Below are positions 9,445 through 17,441 of a stretch of 54,193 nt of DNA, piece by piece. The notes below the pieces were generated by a model, which saw nothing but the letters and a program-made list of their open reading frames with translations, made no database searches and was not told the origin of the DNA. This DNA comes from Sphingomonadales bacterium (GTDB lineage: Bacteria > Pseudomonadota > Alphaproteobacteria > Sphingomonadales > Sphingomonadaceae). Numbering within the stretch: position 1 is the stretch's first letter; every line of letters starts with the position of its first letter. The stretch is taken from contig JAGWTB010000009.1 of NCBI GenBank assembly GCA_028869175.1, forward strand, positions 1 to 54,193. Direction: 5' to 3'. Both the position numbers and the translations under genes were made by a program.

Positions 9445-10377
9445 ATGTTCGGCTACACCATCTCAGGTCTGCGGGTGGCAAGCGACCTTGCCTTGCCCGG
9501 ACTGATCGAAGCTGCCGTCGCCGCGCAGCCGCCCGAGGTGACAATTGCGCGGGGCGAAGTACCCGAAGGTCTTCCCGGCGCCGGGCAGGACGGGCTGAAC
9601 TGGCACATGGCCGATGGCCGCTTCCTGCTGCGCATCCCCGGCATCATCCGCATGGAACTGACCGGCGGCACCGCGATTACCTACCAGACCGAAAGCGGCA
9701 CCCCGCCGCAGGACGCGGCGATCTTCGTCAGCGGTAGCGGCTTCGGCTTGCTCATGCACCAGCGCGGGCGCTGTGTGCTTCATGCCAGCGCCGTGGCAGT
9801 GGCGGGCAAGGCGATGCTGTTCTGCGGCGCTTCGGGAGCAGGGAAATCGACGCTTGCCGCCGCGCTGGCGCAAGCGGGCCATCCGCTGCTCGCCGATGAT
9901 CAGTGTGGCCTCTCCGGGCTGGAGGCAGGCACGGTCACGGTCCATCCGGACGGGCGGGCGATGAAGCTGTGGCGGCAGGCGATAGACCGGCTGGCGCTGG
10001 AAGCCCGCAGCGGTGCACCGGTGCGCGGGGCGCTGGAGAAGTTCTACGTTCAGCCGCAGGAATCGTCGGGCGAGGCATTGCCGCTCGGCGCGATCTACGT
10101 CCTGCAGGAAGCCCGCGCGCCCGATCTGCTGGGCGGCGGCAACGGCATCGCCATCCAGCGGCTCAACCTGGCCGACGCGGCGCAACAGGTCCGCGCTCAC
10201 GCCTATCGCCCGGCGATGGTCAAACGGCTCGATCAGGGCGGGCTGTACCTGCAGGCGGCCGCAGCAGCCTGCGCCCGTACCAGCGGCGTCTACCTGCTGC
10301 GCCGGCCGCTGGCTTTTGACCGCATGGACGAGGTGATCGCCGCCCTGACCGGGCACTGGCAGGAGGCGGCCGGTTGA
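9445..10377 (+). CDS. HPr kinase-like (HprK-related) serine kinase, RiPP-associated
   Basis: LHASAVAVAGKAMLFCGASGAGKSTLAAALAQAGHPLLADDQCGL: HprK-type P-loop and DD motif. Confidence 0.9.
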   Translation: MFGYTISGLRVASDLALPGLIEAAVAAQPPEVTIARGEVPEGLPGAGQDGLNWHMADGRFLLRIPGIIRMELTGGTAITYQTESGTPPQDAAIFVSGSGFGLLMHQRGRCVLHASAVAVAGKAMLFCGASGAGKSTLAAALAQAGHPLLADDQCGLSGLEAGTVTVHPDGRAMKLWRQAIDRLALEARSGAPVRGALEKFYVQPQESSGEALPLGAIYVLQEARAPDLLGGGNGIAIQRLNLADAAQQVRAHAYRPAMVKRLDQGGLYLQAAAAACARTSGVYLLRRPLAFDRMDEVIAALTGHWQEAAG

Positions 10378-11270
10378 AGCCGATTGTCTGGCTCGCCTCG
10401 TACCCCAAGTGCGGCAACACCTGGTTGCGGCTGCTGCTGGCGAACCTGGGCCAGGAGTCGCCGGTAGACATCAACGCGCTGGGGCTCGACGGCGGCATCG
10501 CCAGCGCGCGGCGGCGGTTCGACAACAGGTTCCTGTTCGCCTCCGGGCTGCTGACCCATGCCGAGTGTGATCGCCTGCGCCCCGCGCTCTATCGCGAACT
10601 GGCGATGCAGGATGGGGCCGAGCGCGGGCTCGATCCGGGCGAGGGCGCACCGGTTCTGGGGGGTGTCCGCTTCATCAAGACGCACGATGCCTGGACTCTC
10701 ACCGATGCGGGTGAGCCGCTGCTCGGCGGCGCGATGGCGGCACGCGGCGCGATCCTGATCGTGCGCGATCCGCGCGACGTGGTTGCCAGTCTGGCCAACC
10801 ACAATGGCCAGACCATCGATGAGGCAATCCGCTTCATGGGTGATCCCGCTTCCGCGTTCTGCGGCCGCACTGATCGTCAGTCCAACCAGTTGCGCCAGCA
10901 ACTGCTGGGGTGGAGCGGATTTGCCGCATCGTGGCTCGATCAGGCGGACTTGCCCGTCCACGTGCTGCGCTATGAGGATATGGCGGCGGACACTGCCGGG
11001 GCGCTGGGCGCGGCCTTGGCCTTTGCCGGGGTGGAAGCATCACCCGAAGCGCTGCAGCGCGCCGCGCAGTTCGCTGACTTTGACCGCCTGCGCGAACAGG
11101 AAGCCGAACATGGCTTTGGCGAAGCACCGGTCAGGATGGGGACGGGCCGCTTCTTCCGGCGCGGTGCCACCGGTGGCTGGCGCGACGAACTGAGCGATGC
11201 GCAGCGCCGCCTGATAGAAGCCGACCACGCGCCGATGATGGCGCGGCTGGGCTATGGAGGCACTGCGTGA
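10374..11270 (+). CDS. Sulfotransferase domain protein
   Basis: TTG start overlapping upstream stop; IVWLASYPKCGNTWLRLLLANL (5'-PSB loop), ILIVRDPRDVVASLANH (3'-PB). Confidence 0.92.
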   Translation: MKPIVWLASYPKCGNTWLRLLLANLGQESPVDINALGLDGGIASARRRFDNRFLFASGLLTHAECDRLRPALYRELAMQDGAERGLDPGEGAPVLGGVRFIKTHDAWTLTDAGEPLLGGAMAARGAILIVRDPRDVVASLANHNGQTIDEAIRFMGDPASAFCGRTDRQSNQLRQQLLGWSGFAASWLDQADLPVHVLRYEDMAADTAGALGAALAFAGVEASPEALQRAAQFADFDRLREQEAEHGFGEAPVRMGTGRFFRRGATGGWRDELSDAQRRLIEADHAPMMARLGYGGTA

Positions 11271-11719
11271 GCCTGCTGGGCAAAGTGCGCACCCTTGCCG
11301 CGATGCCGGCGCACCGGCGGCGCCTGGCGGGAGAGGCGGCAGCGCTGATGCTGGCGGTGCGGCTGGCGCTCGCCGCCTTGCCTTTCGCGCGCATCGCCCG
11401 GTGGATGGGGCCGTTCACCGCGCCGGGACGCGCGCCCGCGCCTACCGCTGCCGCCGATCCGGTCGAGATTGCCGCGCTCTCCCTCGCCATCGCCACGGTT
11501 GCACCCAATCTGCCGTTCCGGTCCGATTGCCTGGTCCAGGCGCTGGCCGCCCACGCGATGTGCCGCCGCCGTGGCTTGGCCAGCACGGTTCACCTCGGCG
11601 CGGCGCAGGCGGGGGTGACGGCGGGTGAAACCCACGCGTGGACAGACGCTGGCGGCATGCCGCTGACCGGTTATCCCTTGCCTTCGGGCATGGTGGAAGT
11701 GAGCTGCTTTCCCGGCTGA
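11267..11719 (+). CDS. Lasso peptide biosynthesis B2-type transglutaminase-like protease
   Basis: SDCLVQALAAHAMCRRRGLASTVHLG...GETHAWTDAGG: Cys/His of the B2 fold; GTG start overlaps sulfotransferase stop. Confidence 0.85.
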   Translation: MSLLGKVRTLAAMPAHRRRLAGEAAALMLAVRLALAALPFARIARWMGPFTAPGRAPAPTAAADPVEIAALSLAIATVAPNLPFRSDCLVQALAAHAMCRRRGLASTVHLGAAQAGVTAGETHAWTDAGGMPLTGYPLPSGMVEVSCFPG

Positions 11720-11728
11720 CGGTGCGCG

Positions 11729-12337
11729 CTATTCAGCCTGGCCCGAGCGCAGCAGGTCGAGCAGCCACGCATCCACTGTCGCGTCGATCACCAGATGCAC
11801 GCGGTCGGTGTCGCCGTCGTTGACGATGGAGTGGACGTCAGCCAGCCGCAGAAACCAGCAGGAGCCAGGTGCCATGTCTACCCGCCGTTGGTTGAGGCGG
11901 AAATCGACTTGCGGGTTGGTCCGCACGGGAATGTGCAGACGCACCGAACCGTGCCCGATCGACAGATCGTTGTCATGGTGCGGCTTGATCGTCGATCCGG
12001 GGGTCAGTTTCATCAGCCGCGCCGTCTGCAGCGGAGAGCGGAAAGCGGCGAGCACTTCGGCCAGATAGGGGCCATGCGCCAGCCAGGGCGTAACCTCGAA
12101 AGCGGTGGCTGAGGGGTCGGCAAAGGCCATCATCACCGGATGGGTTGCCCCTTGCTTGCAGCGTAGCGGCAGCACGCTCCAATCGCCTTCATAGTTCTGC
12201 TGGACGAAATGCGGAATCCACGCCTCTTCCGGCATGGCATCGAGGTCGGCCGCCAGCCGCGCCGGATCGAACGCCAGCGGCAGGCGCAACCGGTCATGCA
12301 GCAGCAGGGGATCGTCGTTGGCGAGGAGCGCGGACAA
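11729..12337 (-). CDS. Aspartyl/asparaginyl beta-hydroxylase-like dioxygenase
   Basis: LTPGSTIKPHHDNDLSIGHGSVRLHIPVRTNPQVDFRLN...GSCWFLRLADVHSIVNDGDTDRVHLVIDATV: HxD...H cupin of AspH family. Confidence 0.88.
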   Translation of the reverse strand: MSALLANDDPLLLHDRLRLPLAFDPARLAADLDAMPEEAWIPHFVQQNYEGDWSVLPLRCKQGATHPVMMAFADPSATAFEVTPWLAHGPYLAEVLAAFRSPLQTARLMKLTPGSTIKPHHDNDLSIGHGSVRLHIPVRTNPQVDFRLNQRRVDMAPGSCWFLRLADVHSIVNDGDTDRVHLVIDATVDAWLLDLLRSGQAE

Positions 12338-12409
12338 GACAGGCCTTCCGGTCGGTGACGGCGGCCAGACTATCGGCTAGGGCGGCGAATGCAACCACGG
12401 GGCGGAACC

Positions 12410-13621
12410 ATGATCGGCGCAAGCATCGCAGAACAGACTCCGCTCGACCGGCTGCGCGCCGCGCTGTTGGCCGATCCATCGGCGCAGGACCGGCTGGCGG
12501 CTGTGGTTGACCGGCATGATGCCATTGCCGCCCTGGCGGACTATGCGGCGGCGGCGGGTATCCCGCTTGATCAGGACACGCTGACGCAGCAGTTGCTGCG
12601 CGATCCGCTTGGCTTTGATAGGTTCACCAACGCCCCGGCCAATGCGCTGCACGCGCCCGGCCCGCAGTGGCTCCCGACCGGCATCGGATCGGACGGTTCC
12701 AGCTACGTGGTCGACTGGGCGCATTATGGTCCCCGGCCGCTGCACGAATCGTTCTTCGAAGAACCGCTGCGCCGTGCCCGCAACCGCCCGGTGTCGCAGG
12801 CGGTGCAATGCCGCACGCCGCTGGCCGCGCTGATTGAGGATGCGGAATTATCGCGTCAGCCACCACCCGACGGGCTGATCTTCCACATGTCTCGCTGCGG
12901 CTCCACACTGGTGGCGCAGGTGCTGGCAGCGCTGTCCGGCAGCGTGGTTATCTCCGAAGCGCCGCCACTTGATGCCGCTGTCCAGATCGCGCAGGCCCAG
13001 CCCGAATTGCCGCTGGACCTGCGTGCGGCGCTGGTGCGCAACATGGCCGCTGCCTTGCTGAGCGATCGCCTGGGTAACACCCGGCGCCGCTTCATCAAGC
13101 TGGATTGCTGGCACGCTCTGGCGCTGCCGCTGCTGCATGCGGCCTTTCCCGATACGCCGTGGCTGTTCCTGTTCCGCGACCCCTTGCCGGTGATGCTCTC
13201 GCACGAGGCCATGCCAGGTTCGCAGACCGTGCTGGGCGAAAAGGCGCAGGCCTATGGCATCGATGATCCCTTTTCGCTGTCGCGCAGCGAATATGCGGCG
13301 CGGGCGCTGGCGGCGGTGTGTCATGCCGGGACTGACCACGCCGGGCTGGGGCGGGGCATCTTCGTTGACTATGCCGAGCTTCCCGGTGCGATTGCCGGCA
13401 GGATCTTCCCGCATTTCGGCGTAGCGGCGGATGCCTTGCCGCCCGAAGCGCTGGCCCGCGTGCTGTCGCGCGATTCGAAGATGCCGCAGGCCGACTGGGA
13501 TCCGTCGCGCCAAGCCCCGAAGCAAGCCGCGAGTCCCGTGCTGGTCGAGATCGCCGAACGAATCCTCGCGCCCGCCGTGCAGCGTCTGGCCGCGCTTGCG
13601 GAGCGCGGGGCCTCCGCCTAG
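12410..13621 (+). CDS. Sulfotransferase family protein with Nif11-leader-like N-terminal segment
   Basis: GLIFHMSRCGSTLVAQVLAAL (PAPS-binding loop), WLFLFRDPLPVMLSHE; N-term LDRLRAALLADPSAQDRLAAVVDRHDAIAALADYAAAAGIPLDQDTL. ATG 12389 is an alternative start. Confidence 0.8.
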   Translation: MIGASIAEQTPLDRLRAALLADPSAQDRLAAVVDRHDAIAALADYAAAAGIPLDQDTLTQQLLRDPLGFDRFTNAPANALHAPGPQWLPTGIGSDGSSYVVDWAHYGPRPLHESFFEEPLRRARNRPVSQAVQCRTPLAALIEDAELSRQPPPDGLIFHMSRCGSTLVAQVLAALSGSVVISEAPPLDAAVQIAQAQPELPLDLRAALVRNMAAALLSDRLGNTRRRFIKLDCWHALALPLLHAAFPDTPWLFLFRDPLPVMLSHEAMPGSQTVLGEKAQAYGIDDPFSLSRSEYAARALAAVCHAGTDHAGLGRGIFVDYAELPGAIAGRIFPHFGVAADALPPEALARVLSRDSKMPQADWDPSRQAPKQAASPVLVEIAERILAPAVQRLAALAERGASA

Positions 13622-13649
13622 GGTCGGGGTTCAACGCACGGGGCAACGG

Positions 13650-13925
13650 ATGATCTATCGCAAGACTGGCGACTGGCTGGCCGCGCGCGCGGGCGATGAA
13701 GTCATGATGATGAGCGCCGCCAGCGGCCTCTACATCGGGCTCAACCGCGTCGGTGCGCGCATCTGGGACCTGCTGGACGAGCAGGGCGATGCAGCGGCGA
13801 TCTGCGCGCGGCTGGTGGAAGAATTCGCCGTGAGCGAGGCGGATTGCCGCGCCGAGGTCGAGACATTTCTTGGCGATCTGCTGAAGCACAAGGCGGTCGA
13901 ACAGGTCGCGGCCGACCAGGCCTGA
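13650..13925 (+). CDS. PqqD-like RRE protein (lasso B1 type)
   Basis: Small protein with MMSAASGLYIGLNRVGARIWDLLDEQGDAAAICARLVEEF, typical PqqD fold sequence. Confidence 0.9.
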   Translation: MIYRKTGDWLAARAGDEVMMMSAASGLYIGLNRVGARIWDLLDEQGDAAAICARLVEEFAVSEADCRAEVETFLGDLLKHKAVEQVAADQA

Positions 13926-13935
13926 CCGCGCGGCG

Positions 13936-15873
13936 ATGAGCGCCATCTTCGGCATCCTGCGCTTCGACGGTGCGCCGGTCGACCCTGCCGATGCCGATCG
14001 CATGGCGCGCAGTCTGGCGCATCGCGGGCCGGATGGGCGCGAGCATCTCTGTTTCGATTCGCTGGCGCTGGGCCATGCGCTGCTCCGGGTCAATCGCGAG
14101 GACCGCTTTGAAGCGCAGCCGCTGCGCGAACCGGTGCTGGGGCTGTCGCTGGTCGCTGACATGCGGCTGGACAACCGCGAGGAACTGGCACGCGACCTGG
14201 ACATAGACGCGGCGGCGCTGGCCGGACTGGCGGACAGCGACGTTCTGCTCAGGGCATGGTGCGCCTGGGGTGAGACTTGCGTCCAGCGACTGGTCGGCGA
14301 TTTCACCTTCGCGCTGTGGGATGCCCGCGCGCGGCGGCTGCATCTGGTGCGCGATGGCATGGGGCAACGCGGGCTTTACCTGCATCGCGGTGAGCATTTC
14401 CTGGCCTTTGCCACCGAGATCAAGGCGCTCTGGGCCGTGGCAGGGGTGCCGCGCCGACTGAGCGAGGTGGGCATCGGACGGCGGTTGCTGTTCCCGGTTG
14501 ACCCTGATCCCGACACCACGCTGTTCGAAGGCATCGCCCTGCTGCCCGGCGGCACCATGCGCAGCTTCGCCGCCGACGGCGCGATGCAGGATCGCCGCTA
14601 CTGGCAGCCGCGCGCCGGGGAGCAGCATCTCGGCAAGGACGATGCCTACTATGTCGAGGCCTATCGCCGGATCGTGGGCGAGGCGATTGCCTGCCGCGTG
14701 CGGCGGCTGGAAACGCCGCCGGTGGTGTTGTTCAGCGGCGGGTTCGACAGCGGCATCATCGCCGCCGTCGCCGGGCCGATCGCGGCGGGGCACGGACGCG
14801 AGGTGCTGGCGCTCGCATCAGTACTGCCCGAGGGCGAAACCCGGATGGTGCGCGATGCGCGTGCGGCGGTGGCGGCCTTTGCCGGTACGCCGGGGCTGGA
14901 CATCCACTATTATACGCGCGGGCAGGACTCCCAGTTCAGCGGGCTGGAAAGCGCCTTCGCGCGCGACGATACGGCAATGGGAACCGACTATGTCCGTGCG
15001 GCAGCCTTCCGGCTGGGCAAGACGCGCGGCGCGCGGCTGGCGATGGATGGCCATGGCGGCGACTATACGGTGAACGTCCGCGCGCCGGCGATGCTCGGTC
15101 GCTGGCTGCGGCGCGGCGAATTGCGGCACTTTCTGCGCGAATTTTCTGCACGTCGCGCCGTCACCGGACAATCGGCGATATGGACCTTGCGTGCAGAGGT
15201 GCTTCCCGCGTTCCTGCCTGCGCGCCTGATGCACGCCCTGCATGGCCTGCGGCGCGGATTGGCGCCGCAGTGGCAGGCCCGGATGGTCCGCAACGAATTC
15301 GCCCAGTCGTTGATTGCGCGCGGGCTGATTGACCCCGCCCGGCTGCGCAGCGGCAAGGTGCTGTACGGGCGTTGGGAAACGCGCTGGTTGCACCTGCTGG
15401 ACAAAGCCGCGCGCGGACCCACCCATCACGGGCCGGCGGCTGCGGCGGCAGGGCTGGATTTTACCCGCCCGTTCCACGATCCGCGCGTGGTCGAACTGGG
15501 CCTGGCCATACCCGAGCGCCTTCACCTGCGCGAAGGCCGCGAACGCTGGCTCGCGCGGCAGGCCTTCGGTACGCAGTTGCCGCAATACCTGCTAGCCCGT
15601 GGTCCGGGCAACGATCAGGAAATGCCCGACATGTTCCGTGCGGTGATGGATGCGGCGAGGCAGGACCTCGCCCTGGCCCGGGAAGCCGATCACGAAGGAT
15701 CGATCAGCCGTTACGTGGATTTTGCCAAGATCGAGGCCGCGCTGGCCCGGCCCGATGAGTCACGAATGGGAGATCAGGCGGAAGTCTATGTAGCGGCGAA
15801 TGCCATCGTCGCCGCGCGGTTCATCGGCTGGTTCGAGCGGTCGAACCGGCGCGGTCAGGAACCGTATTTATAG
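13936..15873 (+). CDS. Asparagine synthetase-like lasso cyclase homologue (glutaminase-dead)
   Basis: MSAIFGILRFDG (no Cys2), HRGPDGREHL, synthetase loop VVLFSGGFDSGIIAAVAG, MDGHGGDYTVN; next to B1 and B2. Confidence 0.88.
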   Translation: MSAIFGILRFDGAPVDPADADRMARSLAHRGPDGREHLCFDSLALGHALLRVNREDRFEAQPLREPVLGLSLVADMRLDNREELARDLDIDAAALAGLADSDVLLRAWCAWGETCVQRLVGDFTFALWDARARRLHLVRDGMGQRGLYLHRGEHFLAFATEIKALWAVAGVPRRLSEVGIGRRLLFPVDPDPDTTLFEGIALLPGGTMRSFAADGAMQDRRYWQPRAGEQHLGKDDAYYVEAYRRIVGEAIACRVRRLETPPVVLFSGGFDSGIIAAVAGPIAAGHGREVLALASVLPEGETRMVRDARAAVAAFAGTPGLDIHYYTRGQDSQFSGLESAFARDDTAMGTDYVRAAAFRLGKTRGARLAMDGHGGDYTVNVRAPAMLGRWLRRGELRHFLREFSARRAVTGQSAIWTLRAEVLPAFLPARLMHALHGLRRGLAPQWQARMVRNEFAQSLIARGLIDPARLRSGKVLYGRWETRWLHLLDKAARGPTHHGPAAAAAGLDFTRPFHDPRVVELGLAIPERLHLREGRERWLARQAFGTQLPQYLLARGPGNDQEMPDMFRAVMDAARQDLALAREADHEGSISRYVDFAKIEAALARPDESRMGDQAEVYVAANAIVAARFIGWFERSNRRGQEPYL

Positions 15874-16037
15874 CTGCCGCTGCTGCCGTCTGACCCGTGG
15901 GTAACATGGGCTGACGCATCGCGCAGTTCGGAAACGATCACACGCGGGGTGGTCCATTCGGCCCGAACCGCGGCAGCGGCAAGCACTGGCGATGCAGCGC
16001 CCGGCGTTTCAATTTCGTGTCCAGTCAGTCCAGACAT
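15855..16037 (-). CDS. Candidate RiPP precursor peptide (60 aa)
   Basis: ATG at 16037; MSGLTGHEIETPGAASPVLAAAAVRAEWTTPRVIVSELRDASAHVTHGSDGSSGSYKYGS. WxxPxV motif resembling the lasso leader YxxPxL RRE-recognition motif; overlaps the cyclase 3' end tail-to-tail. GTG 15986 gives a 43-aa alternative. Confidence 0.6.
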   Translation of the reverse strand: MSGLTGHEIETPGAASPVLAAAAVRAEWTTPRVIVSELRDASAHVTHGSDGSSGSYKYGS

Positions 16038-16345
16038 GCCAAGCAAAGCCCCGATAAAAATGCCCAAGTCGTCCAGTCGGTCTGACAGATTTGCGATTCA
16101 CTTGCAATCGGCAATTGGCGCGGAATTGCGCGGCTGATCGGTGCGCGATGCGCCGGATTTCGATGGGGCAGCAAAAGCTCGCGCCGTTTCAAAAGTTTGG
16201 CAGAATCTTTCGCCCGCTCGCAGAAATGTAATGCAATTCGATAGCAGGTTGCTAGGCTTGCCGCGTTCACGGTTCGGGACTCCCTGGCGCAGCAGTCGTC
16301 CATACCGTTAGAACGGGGCCAAAGTTCCGTCGGGAGATTCTTGCG

Positions 16346-16855
16346 ATGACCACACCGTTCGTTGGCGAAATCAAGATGGTGGCGTTCAACTTCCCGCCGA
16401 AGGGCTGGGCGTTCTGCGATGGCCAATTGCTGCCGATCAGCCAGAATCAGGCGCTGTTTTCGTTGGTTGGCACCTTCTACGGTGGCAACGGGACGACGAA
16501 TTTCGCGCTCCCCGACATGCGCAGCAGGGTGCCGGTGCATCAGGCCGCTGCCTATCCGATCGGTGCTGGCGGCGGGGTGGAAAATGTCACGCTGCAGTCC
16601 ACCCAGATGCCGCAGCATACCCATCCGCTGAACGGCACCTCTGGCACCGCAACCAAACGGCCGCCTGCCGGCAAGACGTTTGCGGCCGATACCGCCAGCC
16701 AGGCAGATTTCTACACTGCTCCAGCGAACCTTCTGGCGCTGAATCCGCAGTCGGTCACCACTGCCGGCAGCAACCAGCCGCACTCGAACCTGCAACCCTA
16801 CCTCGCGATCGGCTTCTGCATCGCGCTGCAGGGCATGTTCCCGTCGCGCAACTGA
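16346..16855 (+). CDS. Phage tail collar domain / microcystin-dependent-protein-like
   Basis: GEIKMVAFNFPPKGWAFCDGQLLPISQNQALFSLVGTFYGGNGTTNFALPDMRSRVPVH. Confidence 0.93.
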   Translation: MTTPFVGEIKMVAFNFPPKGWAFCDGQLLPISQNQALFSLVGTFYGGNGTTNFALPDMRSRVPVHQAAAYPIGAGGGVENVTLQSTQMPQHTHPLNGTSGTATKRPPAGKTFAADTASQADFYTAPANLLALNPQSVTTAGSNQPHSNLQPYLAIGFCIALQGMFPSRN

Positions 16856-16877
16856 CCCGTCACCGGAGGAAAACAGC

Positions 16878-17423
16878 ATGGCACAAGGTTTTATCGGTGA
16901 AATCCGGATGTTCGGCGGAACCTACGCGCCGCAGAACTGGATGTTCTGCCAGGGGCAGGCGCTGCCAATCGCACAATACGATGCGATGTTCGCGCTGCTC
17001 GGCACAACTTACGGCGGGGATGGGCAAAACACCTTCAACCTGCCCGATCTGCGCGGACGGGCGCCGGTGCACATCGGGACGGGGCCTGGTCTTTCGACCT
17101 ATGTTCAGGGACAGATGGCCGGGTCCACGTCGGTGACGCTCAACGCCGCGCAAATGCCGGCACACAGCCATTCGGCAATGGTTTCGACCAATACCGGCAA
17201 CGTTACCGCGCCATCGGCTGCGGTGGTTCCGGCAACGCCGGTTGATACGCTGGCGTTTCCGACGTTTTATGTCGTTCCGGGCACCAGCACGGTTACGCCC
17301 ACCGCGATGGCCGCCACCAGCATCACCAACCAGGGCGGCGGACAGCCGCACGCCAACGTGATGCCCTACGTTGGCATGAACTTCATCATCTGCGCCTTCG
17401 GCGTGTTCCCCCAGCGCAACTGA
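16878..17423 (+). CDS. Phage tail collar domain / microcystin-dependent-protein-like (second copy)
   Basis: GEIRMFGGTYAPQNWMFCQGQALPIAQYDAMFALLGTTYGGDGQNTFNLPDLRGRAPVH. Confidence 0.93.
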   Translation: MAQGFIGEIRMFGGTYAPQNWMFCQGQALPIAQYDAMFALLGTTYGGDGQNTFNLPDLRGRAPVHIGTGPGLSTYVQGQMAGSTSVTLNAAQMPAHSHSAMVSTNTGNVTAPSAAVVPATPVDTLAFPTFYVVPGTSTVTPTAMAATSITNQGGGQPHANVMPYVGMNFIICAFGVFPQRN

Positions 17424-17441
17424 TTTTCGAAGGAAACGAGC

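Noticed and set aside
15949-16137. 62-aa plus-strand ORF as alternative precursor
   Set aside because: Mostly antisense to the better minus-strand candidate; no leader motif or recognisable core.
16025-16879. 284-aa minus-strand ORF
   Set aside because: Antisense to the first tail-collar gene, no family signature.
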